DNA of 64,000 nucleotides from Ulva prolifera (taxonomy: Eukaryota; Chlorophyta; Ulvophyceae; Ulvales; Ulvaceae): assembly GCA_023078555.1 (NCBI GenBank), contig CM041203.1, positions 267,481-331,480 of the forward strand, in the 5' to 3' direction. Shown one piece after another: positions 53,523 through 64,000 of this stretch (position 1 is the stretch's first letter; each line of letters starts with the position of its first letter). Below the pieces are notes generated by a model. That model searched no databases. It was not told where the DNA came from and saw nothing but the letters and a program-made list of their open reading frames with translations. A program made the translations under genes and the position numbers.

Positions 53523-54591
53523 CGGCGGGAACCGACTGATACCAGTCGGTTTGAATTCCATTAGCGGTCCATGCGTCAGCATCCATGCATCATGCCGCAC
53601 GCCGAAGCTCCGCTGAATCGCACAGAGCGCAGTAATATTCAGCTCGACGCGAGATCAGCTGCGATGGATTTCACGGAAATGACTGCTGCCTTGGTTGAGA
53701 TCTGGAGGTGCGTCTGTAACTTGGCGCGCAACGAATGAGCAATCCGACAGCATGCGCCGCACGGATGAAAGATGAACTCATGGGATCATGGGAATTGGGG
53801 ATGCGAGGTGATAAATGTGCTGATTGACAGGACATGAAACACATATGCTGATGGTGTTGGCAGAGGCTGCACATGCCAGAACCGACATTGCTGCAGCCCC
53901 ACAACCGCCTGAAATTATTATACAAGTGCAGTGGGCGCAGTCGTGGCGGGCATGAGTACCCAGCAGCTTCTTGCTGAGGCTCAACATGCCATTTTGGACC
54001 TCACCTTTGGCACAAACACACAAAACATGCCTCAACTTCAAGGTTCCAGCCTTTCACAGTCACAAATCAACCGTATTGGCTGCCGCTTTTTGCCGCCAGG
54101 TGGTCATGTATCTCGCACAGTAATCAATCACTTTCTCTCAAAGTCGGCCTTCACATGGCTAATGCAATTCAGAGGGACAGGTATCTCCCACCTCCTGCTG
54201 ACGCATACCTCGCAGTCCCCATCGACACCTCGCCAAATGTTCCCGGGTATGTGCCCCCCTGCAGTGGCAATTTGTCATGTGCACTGCCACCAGCGTTGAA
54301 TGACTGGAAACTTTGCATATGTGTGCTTCACGCAGCGACTCGAAGTGCCCCATGCATGCGCTTTGCACGTGTTGCTCGTTTCACAGCACTCAGTGCTGAA
54401 CGCGCACTGGTGTCCACCCCTTTGCTGAGGCCACGCGATGATTTTCAAGTGAATTACGTGCGCGAAATCAGGTATGCATAAATACCTGGTTGGTTGACAG
54501 TGCTAACGTTCAATGAACCAGGGGCTTGATCGCTTAATGGTCGTGCATTCAATTCCTTACATTTGATTAGTCACAAATGATACCGTACTCA
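53523..54591. other. No gene recognised
   Basis: Begins with a short inverted motif (ACCGACTGATACCAGTCGGT) just past the copia relic. Two overlapping plus-strand open frames (53931-54299, 122 codons; 54155-54481, 108 codons) show no known domain. I cannot tell whether they are exons of a host gene. The region may include the promoter of the downstream synthetase gene. Confidence 0.45.
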
Positions 54592-57500
54592 ATGAAGCTA
54601 CTAAGTACGGCTTGCTCTCCGAACTTTCGGGCTTTCAATATGTGTCCGACTCTGCTGTCGGCCAACAGCAGGTGCGTTGTCAGGAGGCGTGGACGTTGCG
54701 GCGGGCACCGACTCGCGCAAGATTGACTCGATTGCAACTGCAGAGTCGGACGTCGTCAAGTGTCTCAATTAGATGGACCGCAGATCCGTGGGATTTCTCG
54801 AGGCCTATATGCGCTGTCAGCGTCCGCTGCGTCGCTTCAGGCTGCGACAGCTGAATCTCCTGACGCAACCCAGCTATCCCTATACGATACAATGGATAGA
54901 AAGCAAAAGGCTTTCACAAGTAGACAAAATGGCGTGGTATCAATGTATGTTTGCGGTGTGACAGTATACGACTACTCTCATATCGGACACGCTCGCGTCT
55001 ATGTTGCGTTTGATGTGCTCTACCGAGTCCTTCGCAGCATCGGATATGAGGTTCAATACGTTCGAAATTTCACTGACATAGACGACAAGATCATTGCACG
55101 CGCCATGGATAACGGCGAGGACCCACTGGCCCTGAGCGCGAGGTTCATCGAGGAGTTCCACACAGACATGCAAAGTTTGGGGTGTCTCCCACCTGCACTA
55201 GAGCCAAAAGCCACAGATCATATTGCTGACATAATTGACAGTATTGAGACCATCATCGCAAACGGTTATGCATATGCCGTTAGCGGCGGGGACGTTTTCT
55301 TTGATGTACTGGCCCTTGAAGGGTACGGCAAGCTCTCCCGGCATGACATTTTGAAAAGCAAGGCAGGTGCGCACTTAAGAAAGGCATACAGCGCTTTAGA
55401 TTGACATACATGATTGAAATTTCAGAGTTCTTAGCCACTTTTTCTGTGGGTCGCTGCAATTAGTTCACGCAGTAGAAGTGCCAATATTTGCAATGGTTAC
55501 AAGTCCCCCTGACCCCCCTTCCCGCCCGCCATGCAAACCTACTGCTGCCGATCGGTGCCACTATCTTGACGTCGTTGTTGCTCTAGGGGGTGGCAATAGA
55601 GTGACTGCGGACACACGAAAGAAGCACCCAGCTGATTTTGCGCTGTGGAAAAGCGCCAAGCCAGGGGAACCATCCTGGCCAAGCCCATGGGGCGAGGGAA
55701 GGCCAGGGTGGCACATCGAATGCTCCGCGATGATACATAGCCTTATGGGTCGCGTCATCGACATTCATGGTGGAGGACAAGACCTGGTACGGGCGTTTGG
55801 ACGTTGCACCAAGCATTGTCCAGGCATGCACTGATGTGCACTTCTGTTGACCTCATGCTGTGACGATGTGGACCGCAAGGTCACAAAGATATGCAGGCAT
55901 TCCCACACCATGAGAATGAAATTGCGCAAAGCCGTGCAGCCTGCTGTGATTGTGACCATGAAGAGGGGCAAGAACGCTTCGCGCGCTTCTGGCTACATAA
56001 TGGCTTTGTGAAAATCAACGAAGAAAAAATGTATGACCCTTTTCGCAAGTACTGGCAGGACATGCAGGAAATTTGCATGTCACTCTGTCCTGCTATTCGT
56101 CCAGAGCTCGATAATTGTTTTTGCAACAATTGCGCATGCCATGCACTTTGGGCAATCCCGCTTCAGTATAGCATTTGCCCGTGATGTGTTGTACAGAATA
56201 CTGGACGATGTTGAGCCATTGGTGAATTCGTGCTGTGTGCTCCATGCAGTATGTGCCTACTGTAAAGGTGGTGGTGCATGGCGTAGCCTGCTCACTGCTG
56301 GGCCACCAGCATCGACATATTCATGCTGAGTTGATGCACCATCCTGGTCCACATATAGACAATGGCCATGGAAACTCATGCAGGTCAAAGTCACTAGGAA
56401 ACTTTTTCACAATCCGGGACGTGCTTCGCGAGTACCATGGCATGGCATTGCGCTGGTTTCTCGTTGGCACACAGTACCGCCAGCCCATCTCTTACTCGAG
56501 ATCAGCCCTGGATGAAGCGTCTGATCGCCTTTACTATGTTTATGACACTCTCCGGGCCGCACAGGCGATGGTCCAAGACGCTGGTGCAATTCTGTTTGCG
56601 AGTCTGTAACTGCTTTGCCCTGCCATGCAGAATGATACTGGATCAATCTTTGTGAGCTGTGACTGCCATACTATAAATTGTACCGTTGGGACAGTGTTGA
56701 CGGTGCTTTCATGCTGGCCATCAGTACAGCAGAGATCACAGTGCCAAGGCCCGTTTGTTAGGTCAGGGCCAATGTTTAGTTGTGTCATATCACATCACTG
56801 ACATCCATACTTGCAGGCTCCAGTCCATGCCATGCTCCTTGATTCTCCGTGTCGTTACTTCATGCTTTATGCGACCTCTGCCAGGATTTGTCATTCAGCT
56901 GAGTGTCATGACCAATATGCGGGTCTGTCACATCCTGCTTCTTCGGATGTACTGGTGAAGCCATTTATGCAGGGGAGCAGGGCCTTCTTCTTTCTGCAAA
57001 GGAAGGTCTCTTGAACGGTCGCGAGGCAGATGTAGCAAAGGGCGTTCGGGCAGCACTGTTCGATGATCTCAATACACCCAATGCAATTGCATTGCTGTCG
57101 GAGCCATTGAAAACGATGAACGAGCTGCTTGTCGTCCGGAAAAAAAAGAAGGTGCCACTGCTGGATAGATCTGTTTGCCATTTGGTCTTTGTACAAGAAT
57201 TGTGTGTTGTTTTCTGGAGGCATGATGAGTCCTGCACAAGCATGCATCGTACGTGGTAAATTTGCTGTCCTTGTTACTCCAGCAAGCCTCCATTCTTTCA
57301 CAAAGATCAGATTCATGACTCCTGGCACATTTGACATCAAGAGGTGATGCGGGCTCTCCTGTGTACCGCATGGTGTAGATTTTGAATGCGGGGATGGCTA
57401 TAGGTGGAGGGCCGGATCGCAAAATTGGCATCTCTCGCTGCCTTGATTGAGGATGCCTTGCAGCTGCTTGGAATAGAAACTGCACAGCTCGAATGCCGGA

Positions 57501-57703
57501 TTGGAGAGCTACGAGCGTTGGTGCTGGTGCGGACAGGCCTGACTGAAAAAGATATACAGACGGCCATTGCTGCTCGGGCAGATGCTCGCAAGGCCAAAGA
57601 CTTTGAAAGGGCTGATGCCATCCGGGAAACGTTTTCCGAGAAAGGAATTAACTTTCAAGATCTTCCTGAAGGGACGACATGGCGACCTGGGACGCAAATT
57701 TGA
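54592..57703 (+). CDS. Cysteinyl-tRNA synthetase, organellar type (7 exons)
   Basis: Charges tRNA-Cys with cysteine. Exons are 54592-54671, 54744-55366, 55587-55786, 55897-56030, 56384-56583, 56973-57151 and 57404-57703. All introns are GT-AG, all phases agree, and the total is 1716 nt or 571 residues, the size of plant organellar enzymes. The class I HIGH motif is in [10 protein letters not shown]. The KMSKS loop is split inside its Met codon by intron 4 (EEKM then [11 protein letters not shown]). Zinc and active-site motifs include [15 protein letters not shown] and FPHHENE. The helical anticodon-binding end has [10 protein letters not shown] and finishes EGTTWRP, as in plant enzymes. The first exon ([12 protein letters not shown], then Arg-rich) looks like a plastid or mitochondrial transit peptide. 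The alternative is a cytosolic start lost upstream. The N-terminal exon is the least certain part. Confidence 0.88.
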
Positions 57704-60365
57704 TTTCACACCAGATGTGCCGCATATCAATTCATGTGATGCTCTGGAGACTCACCCATTCTACCTCCAAAGCATATCGAGCTGATTCCATGTAGCTGCC
57801 ACAAATGGGACGTTGCTAACTGACCAGTGAATGGGCACTGGCGAGGTCAAGGCAAGGCACGGACTGTTTAGCACTACATAGTGACTACTGCCAGATAAAT
57901 TGAACAAGGCTGCCATGCTACGACTGTGCTGAAATGAAATCATTCAACTATAATCATCCACCACCTCGATGTTATTTTTAATGAATTCGCAAGTCAGTGC
58001 AGGCATGCGCAAGAACTATTGCTGTTGCTGGAATTTTGCACGGTGCAGAACTCATTACAAAGTATGGTTGTCCGTACAATTGTCTTCCAAATTACTGATG
58101 ACAATGTCAATGCTCCTCTCACGACACAAGTTGTCCTCAGGGAGTTCACAGAGTTGAAGTTTGCTTTCGGTTAGACTTGCGACATGTCATGCACCATTCC
58201 AACTGGCTGCATGTGTGCTTTTGTGATGGGCTTCGTCCCCGGGCATTAGAACCATACAGCCGCTCGATAAATGGACATTGCATGTGCATGGATATTGTGA
58301 CCATCCTTGCGGGGAAACCATTGTGCTGGTGATGAACTCGTGTGGACGTGTCTACAACATATACACTGTAAATAATTTCATCCATGGAAAATTTTAAAAA
58401 TACGGCATCGTGCAGATTTGTGAAGGTGGCGGTCTCACACCTCAGCAGAGAACATCATTCATTTGCAAATCAGCCATTATAATATGAATAATGAGTGCAA
58501 TGTTCTGTTTTGCTGACACCCATTCCATCCATTCTGTCCACTCATCATCACCTGAGCTGCTGCATGAGATTTCTCAAACATCAGCTGGAACCACATGTAG
58601 CATACAAATTAGCCCTAAGCAGGGACACAATCATATCAGAACCTACAGGCCATTCAGGTTTGTGACTTCGATCAACAATGTCAGTTCACCTTTGCAGACA
58701 ACAAGGGTGTGGTTGGAGCTTTCGTGGCTGCGGGCTGCCTTCACAGACAGTCATGGAATCAGCATCCCATGATCGCAGGATTTCGTCCCAACCACTATGT
58801 CTGTTGCTTTGGCTTTGGCTGGAACTGCTCGTATTCTTGGCAACAATTCGTGCGCTGTTTTGGTGTGAAATGTGTGTGGACCCTATGAAAACGCCTTCGC
58901 AGCCAGCTGTATGCTCACAGATTCTTCCCTCTTCCTTGAGGACTGGATGAATCTTTGCAGAGCCATCAGCCACGCTGCCTCCAGGTGGGGTTTTCACTCG
59001 CCCTGCGCAACAGCGATTGAGCATGTCAAAGTGCCAGCAAATGCGTGGCCTACCATTCGACCTTGCAGCTGAAGCCATACTCAAGGGCATGGCTCTACGA
59101 CTTCACACTCGTACAAAGCGTACTCAAATCGTTTTGCTGATGCCTCAACTGTACAGCAGCATGTGGTCTCGGACATACTGAGCTCCCCCCACGGCGATCA
59201 TCAATCTCACGGACTGCTGCTGCTTTGACCAGCTTGCCTCCTGCATGGTACGGACCTGTGGGGCTGTCAATAATTCAGAAATCCTTGAGACAATGTGCAT
59301 GTGCTGCTTGTAGGCAGGCTATTTACATTGCAGGTGCTGTGTACCCCAGCACTGATCTGTCGCAGGTCAGGTTGGTCTGCTAACCACCAACGTTCTGACG
59401 CTTCTGTTTCTTCTGTTGTCTTTATCTAGGCTGTGTGCTGCAGCCGCAAAGGTGCTGCACAGATGGTTCAGGTGGTGCTCAGTGGTGCCAGCAGGCATCA
59501 CTGTCTCACACCCAGAACTCGAAACGAACGCTCACCATCACAGTAGCTTGATTTTCCTAATGGAACAGGGCTCTTGCCAGGGCTGCGCCACGGTGGGCAA
59601 GGATCAGTGACAGGGGAGCCATGATTTCCTCGCTTTCGGGCTGGGCTCCAGCTTCTGCTGTCGCAATGCTGCCCAGAACTCCGATGCCCTTCCAGGCTGC
59701 TCCAGATGCAAGGTCTCCTGGACTCCCGCTGAAGCAATGTTTGCTGCCTGAGCCACAAAGCTTGTGCTGACAGATGTGACGGAGCAGCTGCGTTTGTTCC
59801 ACACTTGTAAGCCTTCTGCAAGTTCTCACGGTCATGGCCTCCAGCAGGTGGTGTGTTTGCCAAGGGCTGCCGTCTGGGACTCTTGTTCTGGTCTGAAGCT
59901 GCTGAGATAGGTGATTTCGCTGATGGGCCCTCAGCAGTATGGCCTGTGCTTTGTAGATTCAAGCTTTGGCGGAGTGCAATGCAAGCTTGTGACGGTTGGA
60001 ATGGGCTTTGATCAACAGTCGCATGCTCTCGTTTTGCTTGGTCTGCCTTCTGACCTGAAGCATATTCGTGTACGTACTTGAAGCCTTGCCAGAGGCACAG
60101 CCAACATACGCAGCTGGTTTATGAAATCAATATCCTGTCAAACCGACCAGGACCTGGTGCCACAGGGAAATTGAAGGGTTCAGCATATCAGCAGAAATTC
60201 TTAACGAAGCCTGTGCGTACATCAGGGGTTTGTCATACCTGCGAACGGAATAGGAGGCAGCTTTCTTCCTTGTGCAACAGATGCAGTTGATGGAGCATTC
60301 GACTTGATATCCTGCAGCCCAGCATGACTGTGTGCGGAGGATTACAATGCAGCACGGCACCAGGC
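57704..60365. other. No gene firmly recognised
   Basis: Lies between the synthetase and a gene on the other strand. The plus-strand frame 58491-59226 is interrupted only by TGA codons (58770, 58866, 59070) and includes protein-like stretches (LALAGTARILGNNS, DSSLFLEDWMNLC), so it may hold exons or a decayed gene. On the minus strand 59498-59962 is open for 154 codons (SPRRQPLANTPP, HDRENLQKAYK) and could be another exon. No product is assigned to either. Confidence 0.4.
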
Positions 60366-62845
60366 CTAGCTTAAGCGTACGGATGTCCTTTGATTCTTAC
60401 ACCAAAGCACCCATGGCACAGCACAGACCGAAGCGGGTGTCTGCGTACTGCTCCATAACCCGAAAATCTGTGGGTGGAGAGGCTGGAGACACACCAGATC
60501 TGCCATTGCAGCGTGAGCAGCCTCCAAACCTTTTGAACTGTTTGTCGCGCAATTTATGTGATCACTCATTGCGTTCATTGCATCAGGACCACCAGGTACA
60601 GCCTGTTGGTTGGAAAATTGTTGATTTGTGAGTTGTTGCTCTAATTTATGGATCTGACGGGCATACTGTGCCTTCAGCCTTGCGATTGCCGCCCGGTAAG
60701 ACTGCCTCAGTGCATCTGCACTCCAAAACAGCTATGTGAAGATTTAGTTGCTGGTAGGCTGCACACTGCCCAGTTTCCAGCACCGGCATCGTGTGGCACT
60801 GTGCACTCCATGTGTCACAAAGGTCGAGCAGTGCCACATGCCTGCACAGCTAGTCCAGTCATCCTGATCGTCAGCTGGATCACGGGAATGGCCGTTAACA
60901 GCTACTCTGAGATTCGAAAGCGCTCGCATGGTTTGGCGCTGCAAAGTCCCCTGGCTGCGGTGCTCCCTTCCACGTGTCCTCTGTTGGGTATTTGCGCTGC
61001 AGCCCATGTGATGTGATGCCTTGATGATTGCATCTGTGGGTTCTCCTGAATCCAGACTGCATTTCACCCTGATGCTGCGTGGCGCACAGGCAAAATCACA
61101 TCGCAGCGCACAGGAAAAATCTACACCTTTTGTGCCCGTAACAAATTCCAGTTCAGCCTCTGTCAGTCGTAGCTGCTGTATCAGATGGTCTCTGTCTGTC
61201 TGCAACGCTGATGCGCCACCTTGCAGTGCGGAGTGCTGCTGCTGAAGTTCTTCCAAGCATGACTGCAGCTGGCCGCGTTCTTGTTGTGCCTCTTGTAGAA
61301 GCCTGATCACAGCCTTGACAGCGTGAACATGGAAATTCTGCTACTGTTTAGACCAGGCAGCACGACTATGACCAATGTTTGCATATTCAATTAGGCACCA
61401 CTGCCCAGCCATACAAAGAACAGACAATGCTCGTAATGTGCGGAATTGAACCGTACCGCTCTACGTGTGCAGGCTGTTGCTGGCAGATGTGCTGCTGGTA
61501 GTCGCCTGAGAACAGGCCCAAAAGGCTGTTGAACTGTGGGGGATGTGGAAGGCTTTGAGCAGATTCCAGCAGTTGCCGATGCCGTTTCGCCAACGACTGA
61601 AGCTCACCTTGACCTGCGAGAATCAGGGACATCTGCAACGTGCGAAGGACACACAAACCATGTCTGATCCGCCCGGGTTGGACACACCATGATCCACCAA
61701 AACTGTGAAGGCTGAGCTGCATTGCACACTGCCATATTGTAATAAGGCCCATGGCCACGAATCAATCAGCCAAACCTATGGAAGTTGTCACTCAGGTAGT
61801 CATGCCACAGGTAGTAATGCACACTCAGGCACCACAAGACACACCATGGTGATACATTAAAAACACCAAAGCGTCGAAAGATTCTTTCATGCAGGGTTTG
61901 TATTGAGCAAATTGCAAGCAATCATGTGACTGCCGGAAAGTGCATGCCAAGCAATTTCGCTTGAATATGCACAATGCTTCCTGTGACCCAGATTGTCAGC
62001 AACAACTAGAATCATTCTGGCCTAACGCAGCATCAGCTGTACATTCGATAGGATCCCTCACCTGAAGAGCGGCTTGCTCCGCTCAGGTGTGACGAGAATT
62101 CCTGAAGCAAATTATCTGCCTGTGCACGCCACTCTTTTGCTGCACCAGCACCTGCATCAATGGCTCCATGGGCAGCCTTGAGCTGTGCATCAAGTGCACC
62201 ACACAACCTGATTTGCTGCCGCATCTTCGCTTCAGCTAGAGCCCCTTTAGTACGCTTCAGCTGCTCCGCATCCTCGCAGGCCGTATGCTGAGCTGTTAGC
62301 AGCTCGACTGCCATCTGCATGTCGATAACACTATGCGATCCATCTTGCTTTGCGGCATTGTGCAAACACTTTTGGCGCAGCTGAATGAGCTGTGTATCGA
62401 AGCATATACTAATCACCTGATGCATACAAAGAAGTGACTTGCTGTTGCTCTGAGGCGCCATTGCAGCTAATGGTGCAGCCAGGGCAGATGCGATTGCGCT
62501 GTGCATGTTCGCAACCGCTGGGGACCTCGAGTGTAGAACCTGCAAATCATGCCTCTGCTCAGATTACAAACCAGGTTTGCCTCGACCTCGCCAAAGATAT
62601 GACATTACCTGCGGATAGTTCATGATTTTCTGGGGGGCAGCTGCTTGATTTTTGGCTTGATGTTGAAACACCGCACTGATACCTCCAAGTGTGTGCTCGT
62701 GGGAAAGAACAGGCTGGAATTGGTCATGGGGCACAACAGGATAGTTGCAGCTGTAGTGATCGTAGGATCTGCCCTTTATAGAACGTATCTTGGCACCGAA
62801 GCGGCGCCAGAAGGCCTCCTCCTTCACAAGTCTTTGGGTACGCAT
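60366..62845 (-). CDS. Predicted coiled-coil protein, unknown function (5 exons)
   Basis: Minus-strand exons 62845-62609, 62539-62062, 61613-61457, 61302-61127 and 60715-60366 join across GT-AG introns with matching phases (0, 1, 2, 1). They give 1398 nt or about 465 residues from an ATG (MRTQRLVKEEAFWRR) to TAG. Exons 2, 4 and 5 are rich in Leu/Gln/Glu/Arg heptads (LLQEAQQERGQLQ, LEELQQQHSALQ, AIARLKAQYARQIHKLEQQL) typical of a long coiled coil, as in cytoskeletal or centrosomal scaffolds. I do not recognise the family. The last exon's C-terminal half is not coiled-coil-like, so the 3' end may differ and further exons could lie toward 59500. The neighbouring synthetase gene converges on it. 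Confidence 0.55.
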
Positions 62846-64000
62846 TCTCACCAGGCCAGAAGAATATAATCCCAGATCAACATCATACCTTCTCGTAGCA
62901 TGTCATTTTCAAATATCACAGAATCTTTTACTTCATGCTTGCGTGTTGAGGAGTGGACCAACGCTCACGCAATCGCATACAGACGGGAACGCTTGCTGCG
63001 ATGCGAGAAGTCGGGTGAATTTGCTCGCACGCAATCGGAGAAGAATCAGATTCAGAGAAAAGAAATATAGTCCTTCACAAATGCGATGGCACATGGCCAA
63101 TCCGGATCTGTGAACTAGTTTGTGCAGCTGCCACAAGACGCACACCGTGGAGCATGTGCACACCGAGCCTGCAGGTGCCACATCACGGCCATTGACCACG
63201 GAGCAGGCTATGCCCATAGGCCTGGACGCTGCGATCATACCACTTCATTGCTGGTCCTTGACGCGCTGAGCACTAAAGTGAGCTCGGCCTTTCAGGCTGG
63301 ACATATTTCGCACATGTGGACACGACTGCCTTCACTAATGGTGACATCTGGACGTGGGGGGCGATATCTCCTTAACAAAGTAATATCCACTGAGTTAGGA
63401 GGTGGATCACTGTACTCGACGCTTCTTCTATTGACTGAAACGTCAGAAACGCCGGAACATTCGCAGTCGGGGACAGGGCGCTGTCTGTCCCTTGCCTATC
63501 TTTGCATCCCATGTGAACCTGAGATGATACACAAACTTTTATGGATTTATGTTACAAAGGACAGAGGCTGGGCATGCAACTGGTTCTCGGAATCCACTCG
63601 CAAACCCACTCGTTCATTCATTCATGGCACTCGGCCGGGCACGAGCTCGCGCCACAGCCCTACCGGCAATGCCTGCCACAGATTGAAGCGCCATCCGGAG
63701 CACATAAGTATTTGTATGGATGCTTGTATGCATGTTTGACATAGCCATAGAAAAGGTCCTGCACCGCCCGGGTTCCGTGCACTGCCGACATGCAGTGCAT
63801 AAAATCTGACGGAGATGCACGGTCATGTAAGATACGCGGCGTCTGCAAAATTCGCTCGCTCAAACTGCGCTTTCGGTGTACATGTGATCGAGTTCACACC
63901 TCCGGCATACGCACGGGTAAAGAAGAGTACGGCGTACTCGAGCATGGTACACAGACGCTCACAACATGTGGCATTGCACGGCCTTGATTACAAGAAGGTT
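62846..64000. other. No gene firmly recognised
   Basis: Upstream of the coiled-coil gene. A plus-strand frame at 63122-63739 is open for 205 codons but has no domain, strong Cys/His/Arg bias and no repeats, so I do not call it. The stretch may include the coiled-coil gene's promoter. Confidence 0.4.

Noticed and set aside
58864..58872. Selenocysteine codon at TGA 58866
   Set aside because: No recognised selenoprotein family or SECIS element was identified; only a low-interest note is kept.
62385..62420. A 27-nt intron inside exon 2 of the coiled-coil gene (GTGATT...ACAG)
   Set aside because: It is far shorter than the other introns and in-frame without stops; treated as coding.
63122..63739. 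205-codon plus-strand frame as a gene
   Set aside because: No domain, atypical composition, and no splice or homology support by eye.

Overview
This is a eukaryotic nuclear window. It is most likely from a green alga or another member of the green plant lineage, because the one host gene I can name resembles the plant organellar cysteinyl-tRNA synthetase and is split by six short GT-AG introns. No bacterial operons, CRISPR arrays or rRNA genes are seen.

Layout. Positions 1-1854 hold nothing I recognise. From about 1875 to 53522 the window is one block of transposable elements nested in each other. Left to right: (i) copia scraps (1875-2277) and the tail of a gypsy LTR (2279-2541, minus); (ii) copia element A (2542-15681, minus, broken) with the intact young copia element B (5349-11916, plus, TSD CCAGC) inserted in it; (iii) degenerate gypsy/chromovirus F (plus), whose 5' LTR (15682-18725) carries a CACTA DNA transposon (16326-18677, TSD TAC) with its own spliced gene, and whose gag carries copia element C (19560-26121, TSD GTGCT); (iv) the head of F's 3' LTR, then copia element D (33635-40677) with two copies of a short LTR-like repeat 'S', then the inverted head of F's 5' LTR (40678-40785); (v) a copia relic G (41429-41828 and 53092-53522) split by LTR-like element H (41829-53086, TSD CCAGG), itself split by a solo LTR of the F family (42046-52630, TSD GTGGC), itself split by the intact gypsy E (42404-52193, minus, TSD CATAC). 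A third S copy (52705-52992, TSD CTAAC) is also in H.

Positions 53523-64000 look like host DNA: a seven-exon organellar-type cysteinyl-tRNA synthetase (54592-57703, plus), a gap, and a five-exon coiled-coil protein gene of unknown function (60366-62845, minus).

The elements encode gag, protease, integrase, reverse transcriptase and RNase H. Copia elements use one gag-pol ORF. The gypsy elements have gag and pol in one frame separated by a single TGA, with conserved protein sequence on both sides (predicted stop-codon readthrough), and a small third ORF after pol conserved between E and F. The S repeat has LTR-like ends and 5-bp target duplications but contains a tRNA-like pol III promoter. 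The two readthrough/ORF3 gypsy elements and the tRNA-bearing S repeat are the best candidates for something undescribed. Intron and exon calls, TSDs and LTR identities were read by eye.
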